From NCBI RefSeq assembly GCF_005280195.1, contig NZ_SZPR01000008.1:593346-657345 (forward strand): DNA of 64,000 nucleotides. The letters run 5' to 3'. The notes below the pieces were generated by a model, which saw only the letters and a program-made list of their open reading frames with translations, had not been told where the DNA came from and ran no database searches. Made by a program: the position numbers and the translations under genes. Origin of the DNA: Streptomyces galbus. GTDB taxonomy: Bacteria > Actinomycetota > Actinomycetes > Streptomycetales > Streptomycetaceae. This document shows, piece by piece, positions 25,706 to 34,488 of this stretch (position 1 is its first letter; each line of letters opens with the position of its first letter).

Positions 25706-27295
25706 ATGCACGACTCCGCCCACGTCGACACCTTCGCGCGCGACCACCTGCCCCCGGCCGCACAGTGGCCCGAGCTGCGCCTCGACCTGCCGGAGCTGCG
25801 CTACCCGGACCGGCTGAACTGCGCCGCCGAGCTGCTGCACGGCCCGCCGGACGACCGCCCGGCCTTCCGCACCCCGGACGGCACCTGGACCTACGGCGAA
25901 CTGCGGGCCCGCGTCGACCGGATCGCGCACGTGCTGACCGGCGGGCTGGGCGTCGTCCCCGGCAACCGGGTGCTGCTGCGCGGCCCCACCACCCCCTGGC
26001 TCGCCGCCTGCTGGCTCGCGGTCCTCAAGGCGGGCGGGGTGTGCGTCACGGTCCTCGCCCAGCAGCGCCCGCAGGAGCTGCGCACCATCTGCGAGATCGC
26101 CCGGGTGCGGCACGCGCTGTGCGACGTCCGCGCGGTGGCCGACCTCGCCAGGGCCGAGGTGCCGGACCTGCGGATCACGACGTACGGCGGTGACGCCCCC
26201 GACGACCTGCTGCGCCGCCCGGCGCCCGGGGACGTCTACCGGGCCGTGGCCACCGCCTGCGACGACGTGGCGCTGATCGCGTTCACCTCGGGCACCACGG
26301 GCCGCCCCAAGGGGTGCATGCACTTCCACCGCGACGTCCTCGCGGTCGCCGACACCTTCGCCCGGCACGTGCTGAAGCCGCGCGCGGACGACGTGTTCGC
26401 GGGCAGCCCCCCGCTGGGCTTCACCTTCGGCCTCGGCGGGCTGGTGGTCTTCCCACTGCGGGCCGGCGCCTCGGCGCTGCTGCTGGAGCAGGCCGGTCCC
26501 CGGCAGTTGCTGCCCGCGATCGCCGAGCACCGGGTGTCCGTGCTGTTCACGGCGCCGACGGCGTACCGGGCGATGCTGAGCGAGCCGCAGCACTACGACG
26601 TGTCGTCCCTGCGCCGCTGCGTGTCGGCCGGGGAGAACCTGCCCGCGGCCACCTGGCGGGCCTGGCACGAGCGCACCGGGCTGCGGATCATCAACGGCAT
26701 CGGCGCCACCGAGCTGCTGCACATCTTCCTGTCGGCGGCCGACGAGGACGCCCGGCCGGGCACGACCGGGTTCCCGGTGCCCGGCTGGCGGGCCCGGGTG
26801 CAGGACGCGGACGGGGTGCCCGTGCCCGACGGCGAGCCGGGACTGCTCGCCGTCCAGGGCCCGGTGGGCTGCCGCTACCTCGCCGACCCCCGCCAGCGCG
26901 ACTACGTGCGCGACGGCTGGAACGTCACCGGGGACACCTATGTGCGCGGCGGCGACGGGTACTTCCGGTACGTGGCCCGCGCCGACGACATGATCATCTC
27001 GGCCGGGTACAACATCGCGGGACCCGAGGTCGAGGACGCGCTGCTGCGCCACCCGGACGTGGTGGAGGCGGCGGTCGTCGGGCGCGCGGACGAGGACCGC
27101 GGGCAGGTCGTGGTCGCCTTCGCGGTGCTGCGCGAGGGCGCCCGGCGGGACGCGGAGGCGCTGCGCGCCTTCGTCCGGCAGGAGCTGGTGCCGTACAAGT
27201 GCCCGCGCGAGATCGTCTTCCTGGACGCGCTGCCGCGCACCGCCACCGGCAAGCTCCAGCGGTTCCGCCTGCGCACCGGTGGCGACCGGCAGTGA
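25706..27295 (+). CDS. Aryl-CoA ligase, probably 2-aminobenzoate-CoA ligase
   Basis: 529 aa ANL-superfamily enzyme. Core motifs are AFTSGTTGRPKGCMHFH (P-loop), NGIGATELLHIF, WNVTGDTY and the C-terminal PRTATGKLQR with catalytic Lys. The benzoate/aminobenzoate-CoA ligase subfamily is suggested by the NCAAELL and LGFTFGLGGL stretches. It activates the aromatic acid to its CoA thioester, step one of the pathway. The flavin monooxygenase/OYE fusion nearby makes 2-aminobenzoate the best guess, with salicylate as an alternative. ATG 25706 follows an AGGGGG site. The paaX-like gene starts 16 bp downstream. Confidence 0.87.
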   Translation: MHDSAHVDTFARDHLPPAAQWPELRLDLPELRYPDRLNCAAELLHGPPDDRPAFRTPDGTWTYGELRARVDRIAHVLTGGLGVVPGNRVLLRGPTTPWLAACWLAVLKAGGVCVTVLAQQRPQELRTICEIARVRHALCDVRAVADLARAEVPDLRITTYGGDAPDDLLRRPAPGDVYRAVATACDDVALIAFTSGTTGRPKGCMHFHRDVLAVADTFARHVLKPRADDVFAGSPPLGFTFGLGGLVVFPLRAGASALLLEQAGPRQLLPAIAEHRVSVLFTAPTAYRAMLSEPQHYDVSSLRRCVSAGENLPAATWRAWHERTGLRIINGIGATELLHIFLSAADEDARPGTTGFPVPGWRARVQDADGVPVPDGEPGLLAVQGPVGCRYLADPRQRDYVRDGWNVTGDTYVRGGDGYFRYVARADDMIISAGYNIAGPEVEDALLRHPDVVEAAVVGRADEDRGQVVVAFAVLREGARRDAEALRAFVRQELVPYKCPREIVFLDALPRTATGKLQRFRLRTGGDRQ

Positions 27296-27310
27296 TGCCG
27301 ACGACTTAAA

Positions 27311-28138
27311 ATGATCAACGTGTCCGACCAGCGCGCTCCCCGGTCCCTGATCGTCACGCTCTACGGCGCCTACGGCCGCTTCGTGCCGGGCCCGGTGCCC
27401 GTCGCGGAGCTGATCCGGCTGCTCGCCGCGGTGGGCGTCGACGCGCCCTCGGTGCGCTCCTCGGTGTCCCGGCTGAAACGGCGCGGGCTGCTGCTGCCCG
27501 CCCGCACCGCCGACGGCGCCGCGGGCTACCGGCTCTCGCCCGAGGCACGGCAGTTGCTGGAGGACGGCGACCGGCGCGTCTACGCGTCCGCGCCGCCGGA
27601 CGACGAGGGCTGGGTGCTGGCGGTGTTCTCGGTGCCGGAGTCGGAGCGGCAGAAGCGCCACGTGCTGCGCTCCCGGCTGGCCGGCCTCGGCTTCGGCACG
27701 GCGGCACCCGGCGTGTGGATCGCCCCGGCACGGCTGTACGAGGAGACCCGGCACAGCCTGACGCGGCTGCGGCTCGACCCGTACGTCGACTTCTTCCGCG
27801 GGGAACACCTGGGCTTCGCCGCGACCGCCGAGTCCGTGGCCCGCTGGTGGGACCTGGCCGCCATCGCCGAGGAGCACGAGGCGTTCCTCGGCCGGCACGA
27901 GGAGGTGCTGCGCGCCTGGGAACGGCGCGCGGACACCCCGCCGGCCGAGGCCTACCGGGACTACCTGCTCGCCCTGGACTCCTGGCGCCACCTGCCGTAC
28001 ACCGACCCGGGCCTGCCCGCCCGGCTGCTGCCCGCCGACTGGCCGGGCGCGCGGTCGGCCGAGGTGTTCCGGGGCCTGCACCGCCGGCTGCGGGACGCGG
28101 GTGCGGAGTTCGCGGGGGTGCCCCCGCAGGACGCGTGA
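27311..28138 (+). CDS. PaaX family transcriptional repressor
   Basis: 275 aa (272 if GTG 27320 is used). The N-terminal winged helix contains SLIVTLYGAYGR and SVRSSVSRLKRRGLL. The central domain and C-terminal effector region match PaaX-like regulators, which respond to aryl-CoA thioesters such as phenylacetyl-CoA. A TAAAAT -10-like element at 27307-27312 ends 7 bp before GTG 27320 and there is no ribosome binding site, so a leaderless transcript from that GTG is possible in addition to read-through from the ligase gene. It likely represses this locus until the ligase product accumulates. Confidence 0.88.
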   Translation: MINVSDQRAPRSLIVTLYGAYGRFVPGPVPVAELIRLLAAVGVDAPSVRSSVSRLKRRGLLLPARTADGAAGYRLSPEARQLLEDGDRRVYASAPPDDEGWVLAVFSVPESERQKRHVLRSRLAGLGFGTAAPGVWIAPARLYEETRHSLTRLRLDPYVDFFRGEHLGFAATAESVARWWDLAAIAEEHEAFLGRHEEVLRAWERRADTPPAEAYRDYLLALDSWRHLPYTDPGLPARLLPADWPGARSAEVFRGLHRRLRDAGAEFAGVPPQDA

Positions 28139-28162
28139 CGGCGTCCGTCGGCCGACGGCTCC

Positions 28163-30430
28163 TCAGGGGCTGAGGGTGAGACGGGGCTTGGGGGTGTCCG
28201 TGCGTCCGGTCTGCGGGCGCCGGCTGCCCGCCCGGTAGGGCTCCGGCCAGACGGCGCCCGGCCCGGTGTAGCCCTGCTCGGCGGCGGCGTGCAACGTCCA
28301 GTGCGGGTCGTACAGATGGGGCCGGGCGAGCGCGCACAGGTCCGTGCGCCCGGCCAGGATCAGTGAGTTGACGTCGTCCCAGGAGGAGATCGCACCGACC
28401 GCGATCACCGGCACCCCGGCCTCGTGCCGGATGCGGTCGGCGTAGGGCGTCTGGTACGACCGGCCGAACTCCGGGCGTTCCTCGGCGACGACCTGGCCGG
28501 TGGACACGTCGACGGCGTCGGCGCCGTGCGCGGCGAAGGCCCGGGCGATCTCCACGGCGTCGTCGGCGCTCGTGCCGCCCTCGGCCCAGTCGGTGGCGGA
28601 GATCCGCACGGTCATGGGCCGTTCCCCGGGCCAGACGTCCCGGACCGCGTCGAACACCTCCAGCGGGAAGCGCAGCCGCCGGTCCAGGCTGCCGCCGTAG
28701 GCGTCGGTGCGGCGGTTGGTGAGCGGGGAGAGGAAGCCGGACAGCAGGTAGCCGTGCGCGCAGTGCAGCTCCAGCAGGTCGAAGCCGGCCCGCGCGGCCC
28801 GGCGCGCGGCCGCCGTGAACTGAAGGCGCAGATCGGTCAGTTGGGCTCGGGACAGCTCGCGCGGTGTCTGGCTGCCCGGCCGGTACGGCAGCGGGGAGGC
28901 GGCGACCAGGGGCCAGTTGCCGTCGGGCAGCGGCTCGTCCATGCCCTCCCACATCAGCCGGGTGGAGCCCTTGCGGCCGGAGTGCCCGAGCTGGACGCCG
29001 ATCGCGGTGCCCGGCGCCCGCGTGTGCACGAACTCGGTGACGCGCCGCCACGCCTCGGCCTGCCGGCCGGTGTACAGGCCGGTGCAGCCGGGGGTGATCC
29101 GGCCCTCCTCGCTCACGCACACCATCTCGGTCATCACCAGCCCGGCGCCGCCCAGGGCCCGGGCGCCCAGGTGCACCAGGTGGAAGTCGCCGGGCAGGCC
29201 GTCGACCGCCGAGTACAGGTCCATGGGCGAGACGACGACCCGGTTGCGCAGGGTCAGGCCGCGCAGCCGGAACGGCGTGAACATCGGGGGCGTGCCGGGC
29301 GGGCAGCCGAACTCGCGCTCCACCGTCGCGACGAACCGCGCGTCGCGCAGCCGGAGGTTGTCGTGGGTGACGCGGCGGCTGCGGGTGAGCAGGTTGAACG
29401 CGAACCGGCGGGGCGGCTGGTCGAGGTACAGGGCGAGGTTCTCGAACCACTCCAGGCTCGCCCGGGCGGCCCGCTGGGTGGACGCCACGACCGGCTTGCG
29501 CTCCTGCTCGTACGCCGCCAACGCCGCGTCCCGGTCGGGGTGTTCCCGCAGACAGGCGGCGAGGGCGAGGGCGTCCTCGACGGCGAGCTTGGTGCCGGAG
29601 CCGATGGAGAAGTGCGCGGTGTGGGCGGCGTCGCCGAGGAGGACGACGTTGCCGTGCGACCAGTTTTCGGTGGTGACCGTGCGGAACGTCGTCCACGCCG
29701 ACCGGTTCGAGCGCAGGGGCCGGCCGCGCAGCGCCTCCGCGAAGATCTTGGCGCAGCGGTCGGCGGACTCCTCCTCGCCCAGCTCGTCGAAGCCGGCCGC
29801 GCGCCAGACCTCCTCGCGCATCTCGACGATCGCCGTGGACGCGTCGGGCGCGTAGGGGTAGGCGTGCAGTTGCATCACGCCGTGTTCGGTCTCGGCGATC
29901 TCGAAGCGGAAGGCGTCGAGGGCGAAGTCGGTGGCGAGCCAGATGTAGCGGCAGCGGTGCGCGGCGATGCGGGGGCGGAACGCCTGGGCGTAGGTCTGCC
30001 GGGTGGTGCTGTTGATCCCGTCGGCGGCGACGACGAGGTCGTGCGTGGCGGCCAGCCGGTCGGGGTGCGGGGCTTGCGAGCGGAAGCGGAGGTCGACGCC
30101 CAGGTCGTGGCAGCGCCGGTGAAGGACGTCCAGCAGCCGTTGCCTGCCGAGGGCGGCGAACCCGTGGCCGCCGGAGGTGTGCCGCCGCCCGCGGTGCACG
30201 ATGTCGACGTCGTCCCAGCGCACGAAGTGGCGCCGCAGGGCGTCGTGGACGGCGGGGTCGGCGTGCTCGATGCCGCCGAGGGTCTCGTCGGAGAGGACGA
30301 CGCCGAAGCCGAAGGTGTCGTCGGGGGCGTTGCGCTCCCAGACGGTCACCTCGCGGGCCGGGTCCAGTCGTTTCAGCAGGGCCGCGGCGTACAGTCCGCC
30401 GGGACCCCCACCGATGACCGCGACACGCAT
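28163..30430 (-). CDS. Bifunctional aryl-CoA monooxygenase / Old Yellow Enzyme-type reductase (2-aminobenzoyl-CoA monooxygenase/reductase-like)
   Basis: 755 aa two-domain flavoprotein. Residues 1 to about 385 form a group A FAD monooxygenase (GGGPGGLYAA near the N-terminus, DGINSTTR, GDAAHTAHFSIGSG). Residues about 395-720 form an OYE-like FMN barrel (FTPFRLRGLTLRNRVVVSPM, the HCAHGYLLSGFLSP substrate site, RRTDAYGGS). This fusion is the build of 2-aminobenzoyl-CoA monooxygenase/reductase, which hydroxylates and then reduces the ring; databases also use the name salicylyl-CoA 5-hydroxylase/oxidoreductase. It is encoded downstream of the enoyl-CoA hydratase gene (7-bp gap) and convergent with paaX. 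Confidence 0.9.
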   Translation of the reverse strand: MRVAVIGGGPGGLYAAALLKRLDPAREVTVWERNAPDDTFGFGVVLSDETLGGIEHADPAVHDALRRHFVRWDDVDIVHRGRRHTSGGHGFAALGRQRLLDVLHRRCHDLGVDLRFRSQAPHPDRLAATHDLVVAADGINSTTRQTYAQAFRPRIAAHRCRYIWLATDFALDAFRFEIAETEHGVMQLHAYPYAPDASTAIVEMREEVWRAAGFDELGEEESADRCAKIFAEALRGRPLRSNRSAWTTFRTVTTENWSHGNVVLLGDAAHTAHFSIGSGTKLAVEDALALAACLREHPDRDAALAAYEQERKPVVASTQRAARASLEWFENLALYLDQPPRRFAFNLLTRSRRVTHDNLRLRDARFVATVEREFGCPPGTPPMFTPFRLRGLTLRNRVVVSPMDLYSAVDGLPGDFHLVHLGARALGGAGLVMTEMVCVSEEGRITPGCTGLYTGRQAEAWRRVTEFVHTRAPGTAIGVQLGHSGRKGSTRLMWEGMDEPLPDGNWPLVAASPLPYRPGSQTPRELSRAQLTDLRLQFTAAARRAARAGFDLLELHCAHGYLLSGFLSPLTNRRTDAYGGSLDRRLRFPLEVFDAVRDVWPGERPMTVRISATDWAEGGTSADDAVEIARAFAAHGADAVDVSTGQVVAEERPEFGRSYQTPYADRIRHEAGVPVIAVGAISSWDDVNSLILAGRTDLCALARPHLYDPHWTLHAAAEQGYTGPGAVWPEPYRAGSRRPQTGRTDTPKPRLTLSP

Positions 30431-30437
30431 CGCGGCC

Positions 30438-31265
30438 TCACCTCCCCCTCCACTTCGGGGTGCGCTTCTCCGTGAACGCGGCGTGGAACTCGGCGTAGTC
30501 CTCGCCGTTCATCAGCAGGGCCTGGGTGGCGGCGTCCAGTTCCACCGCCGCCGCCAGCGGCATGTCCAGCTCGGCCGTCAGCAGGGCCTTCGTCTGGGCG
30601 TGGGCCAGGGCGGGCCCGTCGGCCAGGCGCCGGGCCAGCGCGGCGGCGGCCTCGTCGGCCCCGCCCTCCTCGGTCAGTTCGCTGATCAGGCCGATGCGCT
30701 CGGCCTCGGGGGCGCGCACCGGCTCGCCCAGCATGAGCAGCCGGGTGGCGTGGCCGAGGCCGACCACCCGGGGCAGCAGGTAGGCCGCGCCCATGTCACC
30801 GCCGGACAGGCCGACGCGGGTGAACAGGAAGGCGAAGCGGGCCGTGGGGTCGGCGACCCGGAAGTCGGCGGCGAGGGCCAGGACGGCGCCCGCGCCCGCG
30901 GCCACGCCGTGCACGGCCGCGATCACCGGGAACGGGCACTCGCGGACCGCCCGTACGACCTGGCCGGTCATCCGGTTGAAGTCGAGGAGCCCGGCGGTGT
31001 CGAGGGCCAGGGTGGCGCCGATGATCTCCTCGACGTCGCCCCCGGAGCAGAAGCCGCGGCCCTCGCCGGCGAGGACCAGGGCCCGCACGGACCGCTCCCG
31101 GGACAGCTCGGCGAGCAGGTCGCGCAGGTCGGCGTAGGCGCCGAAGGTCAGGGCGTTGAGCTTGTCGGGGCGGGCCAGGGTCACGGTGGCCACGCCGTCG
31201 GCGTGCTCGACGCGCAGGTGTTCCCAGTCGGTGGTGCGGGCGGCGGATCCGAGGAAGGGACTCAC
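30438..31265 (-). CDS. Enoyl-CoA hydratase/isomerase family protein
   Basis: 275 aa crotonase-fold enzyme. Markers are RPDKLNALTFGAY, the oxyanion-hole segments GEGRGFCSGGDVEEI and AAVHGVAAGAGAVLALAADFRVA, and the C-terminal FTEKRTPKWRGR. It hydrates or isomerises an unsaturated CoA thioester in the aromatic pathway. GTG at 31265 has a weak, closely spaced site and is the first gene of the leftward operon with the bifunctional flavoprotein. A candidate operator lies 24-36 bp upstream. Confidence 0.9.
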   Translation of the reverse strand: MSPFLGSAARTTDWEHLRVEHADGVATVTLARPDKLNALTFGAYADLRDLLAELSRERSVRALVLAGEGRGFCSGGDVEEIIGATLALDTAGLLDFNRMTGQVVRAVRECPFPVIAAVHGVAAGAGAVLALAADFRVADPTARFAFLFTRVGLSGGDMGAAYLLPRVVGLGHATRLLMLGEPVRAPEAERIGLISELTEEGGADEAAAALARRLADGPALAHAQTKALLTAELDMPLAAAVELDAATQALLMNGEDYAEFHAAFTEKRTPKWRGR

Positions 31266-31288
31266 CCTTCGACGCTATCACCCGTCCG

Positions 31289-31301
31289 TGACCGTCGTCA
31301 C
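31289..31301. promoter_or_regulatory. Candidate operator of the aromatic-CoA locus, copy 2
   Basis: TGACCGTCGTCAC, within CGTGAC-N4-GTCACG (31287-31302), just upstream of the hydratase gene. It is shared with the site at 25630-25642 at 11 of 13 positions. Confidence 0.45.
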
Positions 31302-31321
31302 GAGGGCGACACAAGACGGGT

Positions 31322-31352
31322 GCGGGACGGACGCGGGACGGGCGCGGGACGG
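31322..31352. repeat. Three GCGGGACGG direct repeats with 11-bp period
   Basis: GCGGGACGG at 31322, 31333 and 31344, one helical turn apart, in the 255-bp divergent gap between the hydratase and HATPase genes. Could be tandem regulator sites or simple-sequence drift. Confidence 0.6.
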
Positions 31353-31520
31353 TGTCACCGCTCGTCCACAAGGACGTAACAACGCGACCGCCGCGACGAG
31401 CCGGGGCGTTCGTCCGGGTAAGCCGCCCGGTAGCGGGACCGCCGGTCCCGTGCGGCGCCCGTCGTGCGCCCCTGCCGGGGGCAGCCGTACCATTCCTGAG
31501 GTCGAAAGCAGGACCGCGTG

Positions 31521-32006
31521 ATGACGACGCTCGCAGGCACCTGCGCCATGAACGGACTCGCCTTGCACGAACCCCCCGCCTCGCCCGCCTCCTGGCGGAT
31601 CGCGCTGCCGCACTCCGCCGCGGCCGTGCCCGTGGCCCGCGCGCTGGTCCGCACGGCGCTGACGGAGCTGGAGCACGGGGCGGACAGCGACACCGCCGAG
31701 CTGCTCACCGCGGAGCTGGTGGCCAACGCCGTGGAGCACACCGCCGGGGACGGCCCGATAGAGCTGGTGGTGGAGCTGCTGCCGACCGGCTGCCAGGTCG
31801 AGGTGCACGATCGCGACCCGGCGCCGCCGGGCGATCTGACCCGTCCGTCCGGCCGGGAGCCCGATCCCTGGCAGGAGCACGGGCGCGGGCTGCTGCTGAT
31901 CCGCACCCTCAGCTCGTCCTGCGGGCACCGCCCGACCGACAACGGCAAGGCGGTGTGGTTCCGGCTGGCGACGGTCCCGCCGCAGTGGCGGCCGCAGACG
32001 TCCTGA
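31521..32006 (+). CDS. ATP-binding HATPase domain protein (anti-sigma-like)
   Basis: 161 aa. GHKL fold with N box ELVANAVEHT, G1 VHDRDPAPP and G2 HGRGLLLIRTL. ATG 31521 has CAGGA 7 nt upstream; an in-frame GTG precedes it directly. No signal or membrane segment. These stand-alone domains are numerous in Streptomyces and resemble SpoIIAB/RsbW, but no sigma or anti-anti-sigma partner is adjacent. It ends 9 bp before the convergent ornithine carbamoyltransferase stop, so the transcripts face each other. Confidence 0.85.
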   Translation: MTTLAGTCAMNGLALHEPPASPASWRIALPHSAAAVPVARALVRTALTELEHGADSDTAELLTAELVANAVEHTAGDGPIELVVELLPTGCQVEVHDRDPAPPGDLTRPSGREPDPWQEHGRGLLLIRTLSSSCGHRPTDNGKAVWFRLATVPPQWRPQTS

Positions 32007-32014
32007 CCTGGGAG

Positions 32015-33022
32015 CTAGGCGAGGGTGGCCACCAGGACCGCCTTGATGGTGTGCAGCCGGTTCTCGGCCTCGTCGAAGACGACCGAGTGGGCCGACTCGA
32101 ACACCTCGTCGGTGACCTCGAGGGAGTCCAGCCCGTGCCGCTCGTGGATCTCGCGGCCGACCTGGGTGCCCAGGTCGTGGAAGGCCGGCAGGCAGTGCAG
32201 GAACTTCACGTCCGGGTTGCCGGTGGCACGCAGCACGTCCATGGTCACCGCGTACGGGGCGAGGGCGGCGATGCGCTCGTCCCAGACCGCCTTGGGCTCG
32301 CCCATCGACACCCACACGTCGGTGGCGACGAAGTCGGCGCCCGCGACGCCCTCCTCGACGGCCTCGGTGAGGGTGACGCGGGCCCCGCTGGCCCCGGCCA
32401 GCTCCCGGGCGCGCTCGACGATGTCCTGGGCGGGCCAGTAGGACTTGGGGGCGACGATCCGGACGTCCATGCCGAGCAGGGCGCCGGTGACCAGGTAGGA
32501 GTTGCCCATGTTGAAGCGGGCGTCGCCGAGGTAGGCGAAGGCGATCTCGGTGAGGGGCTTGGCGGTGTGCTCGGTCATGGTGAGCACGTCGGCGAGCATC
32601 TGGGTGGGGTGCCAGTCGTCGGTGAGGCCGTTGTAGACGGGCACGCCCGCGTACGCGGCCAGCTCCTCCACCTTGGCCTGGCTGTCCCCGCGGTACTCGA
32701 TGGCGTCGTACATCCGCCCGAGGACCCGGGCGGTGTCCTTCACGGACTCCTTGTGCCCGATCTGCGAGCCGGAGGGGTCGAGGTACGTCGTGGCGGCGCC
32801 CTGGTCGGCGGCGGCGACCTCGAACGCGCAGCGGGTGCGCGTCGAGGTCTTCTCGAAGATCAGGGCGATGTTCTTGCCCTGGAGCCGGCGCGTCTCGGTC
32901 CCCGCCTTCTTGGCGGCCTTCAGCTCGGCGGCCAGCTCGACCAGGGCGCGCAGCTCCTCCCCGGTGAAGTCCAGTTCCTTGAGGAAGGGGCGGCCGGCGA
33001 GGGCGGTCGGGACAGTCGCCAT
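32015..33022 (-). CDS. argF: Ornithine carbamoyltransferase
   Basis: 335 aa trimeric cytosolic enzyme linking carbamoyl phosphate, ornithine and citrulline. Carbamoyl-phosphate motif [20 protein letters not shown] and the ornithine/Cys motif [10 protein letters not shown] are all present. It lies directly downstream of arginine deiminase, as in arc operons, which suggests the catabolic direction (arcB). However, some Streptomyces arginine biosynthetic clusters lack argF, so it could also be the anabolic enzyme. No carbamate kinase gene is present here. ATG 33022. The upstream 103-bp gap is AT-rich and may hold its own promoter. Confidence 0.96.
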   Translation of the reverse strand: MATVPTALAGRPFLKELDFTGEELRALVELAAELKAAKKAGTETRRLQGKNIALIFEKTSTRTRCAFEVAAADQGAATTYLDPSGSQIGHKESVKDTARVLGRMYDAIEYRGDSQAKVEELAAYAGVPVYNGLTDDWHPTQMLADVLTMTEHTAKPLTEIAFAYLGDARFNMGNSYLVTGALLGMDVRIVAPKSYWPAQDIVERARELAGASGARVTLTEAVEEGVAGADFVATDVWVSMGEPKAVWDERIAALAPYAVTMDVLRATGNPDVKFLHCLPAFHDLGTQVGREIHERHGLDSLEVTDEVFESAHSVVFDEAENRLHTIKAVLVATLA

Positions 33023-33073
33023 GGGGGCGCTCCAGGGGGGCGAGGGCGGGCGGGGCAGGATGACGGTGGAAGT

Positions 33074-33100
33074 GTATACGACTGGCAGAATTTCTATACG
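33074..33100 (-). promoter_or_regulatory. AT-rich promoter region of the ornithine carbamoyltransferase gene
   Basis: On the coding strand, CGTATAG and CGTATAC occur 20 bp apart (33094-33100 and 33074-33080) around AGAAATTCT. This is the only AT-rich patch for kilobases and lies 52-78 bp before the start. It could be a -35/-10 region or a pair of regulator half-sites. It does not clearly match the Streptomyces ARG box. Confidence 0.45.
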
Positions 33101-33125
33101 GCCGCTCCCCGCCCCGCCCCCGTCC

Positions 33126-34349
33126 TCACACGGCGTCCCGCTCCACCGGGCAGCTCATGCAGCGCGGTCCGCCGCGGCCCCGGCCCAGCTCGCTGCCCGG
33201 GATCTCTATGACCTCGATGCCCTGCTTGCGCAGGTGGGTGTTGGTGGTGGAGTTGCGCTCGTAGGCGACCACGACGCCCGGCTCGACGCACAGCACGTTG
33301 CAGCCGTCGTCCCACTGCTCGCGCTCGGCGGCGTGCACGTCCTGGGTGGCGGTGAGCACCCGGATCTCGCTCAGGCCCAGGGCGGCGGCGATCGCGCGGT
33401 GCATGTGCTCCGGCGGATGGTCGGTGACCTTCAGCTCCTTCTCGCCGACGCCCGGCTCGATGGTGTAGGAGCGGAGCATGCCGAGGCCCGCGTACTGGGT
33501 GAAGGTGTCGCCGTCGACCATCGTCATCACGGTGTCCAGGTGCATCAGGGCGCGCCGCTTGGGCAGGTCGAGGGCCACGATGGTCTGCGCGGACCCGGCC
33601 GCGAACAGCTTGTGGGCCAGCATCTCGACGGCCTGCGGGGTGGTGCGCTCGCTCATGCCGATGAGGACCGCGCCGCTGCCGATCACCAGCACGTCCCCGC
33701 CCTCGATGGTCGACGGGTAGTCGGCCTGCCCTTCGGACCAGAGGTGGAAGTCCTCGTCGCGGAAGAGCGGGTGGTGGCGGTAGATCGCCTCGAAGTGGAC
33801 GGTCTCGCGCTGGCGGGCCGGCCAGCGCATGGCGTTGATGGAGACGCCGTCGTAGATCCAGGCGGAGGTGTCGCGGGTGAAGAGGTGGTTGGGCAGCGGC
33901 CGCAGCAGGAAGTCGTCGAGTTCCATCGCGTGGAAGCGCACCGAGACCGGCTCCTCGTGCCCGTCCAGGAACTCCCGCTTCGTCATCCCGCCGATCAACG
34001 CCTCGGCCAGCTCCTCCGCGGGCAGCGCATCGAAGGCGGCGCGCAGCGGGTCGGTGGCGAGCGGGCCGTACTCCTTCTCGTCGAAGACGCGGTCCAGGAC
34101 GAGTTCCCTCGCCTCGGGGACGTGCAGGGTCTCGGTGAGCAGGTCGCCGAAGAGGTGGACGGCGACGCCGCGGTCGCGCAGGACGTCCGCGAACCCGTCG
34201 TGCTCGGCGCGCGCCCGGCGCACCCAGAGCACGTCGTCGAAGAGCAGCGCGTCCTTGTTGCTGGGGGTGAGCCTTTTGAGCTCGAGATCCGGCCGGTGCA
34301 GGATGACGCGGCGCAGCCGCCCGGCTTCGGAGTCGACGTGGAATCCCAT
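33126..34349 (-). CDS. arcA: Arginine deiminase
   Basis: 407 aa. Converts arginine to citrulline and ammonia. The fold's guanidino-modifying motifs are visible: [50 protein letters not shown] and the C-terminal nucleophile in [12 protein letters not shown]. The start MGFHVDSE at ATG 34349 matches the family; an upstream in-frame ATG (34382) would add 11 residues. It is followed by ornithine carbamoyltransferase, so two of three ADI-pathway steps are here. It may supply ATP or nitrogen in low oxygen; carbamate kinase must be elsewhere. Confidence 0.96.
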   Translation of the reverse strand: MGFHVDSEAGRLRRVILHRPDLELKRLTPSNKDALLFDDVLWVRRARAEHDGFADVLRDRGVAVHLFGDLLTETLHVPEARELVLDRVFDEKEYGPLATDPLRAAFDALPAEELAEALIGGMTKREFLDGHEEPVSVRFHAMELDDFLLRPLPNHLFTRDTSAWIYDGVSINAMRWPARQRETVHFEAIYRHHPLFRDEDFHLWSEGQADYPSTIEGGDVLVIGSGAVLIGMSERTTPQAVEMLAHKLFAAGSAQTIVALDLPKRRALMHLDTVMTMVDGDTFTQYAGLGMLRSYTIEPGVGEKELKVTDHPPEHMHRAIAAALGLSEIRVLTATQDVHAAEREQWDDGCNVLCVEPGVVVAYERNSTTNTHLRKQGIEVIEIPGSELGRGRGGPRCMSCPVERDAV

Positions 34350-34488
34350 GCCTTCATCCTGACCGCCGAGGCGGGGGTTCACCCCGGTTCCGGTACGACT
34401 CGTTGCGCCACCCCCTCTTTTCGTCCCCTTGACGACAAGCGGACGGGGTGATTATCGTCTGGATGACGAGAACAAGCGAGGGGGTCGC

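Noticed and set aside
33074..33100. ARG box for an arginine repressor
   Set aside because: The AT-rich element does not match the Streptomyces ARG box well enough to name it; kept only as a promoter-like region.
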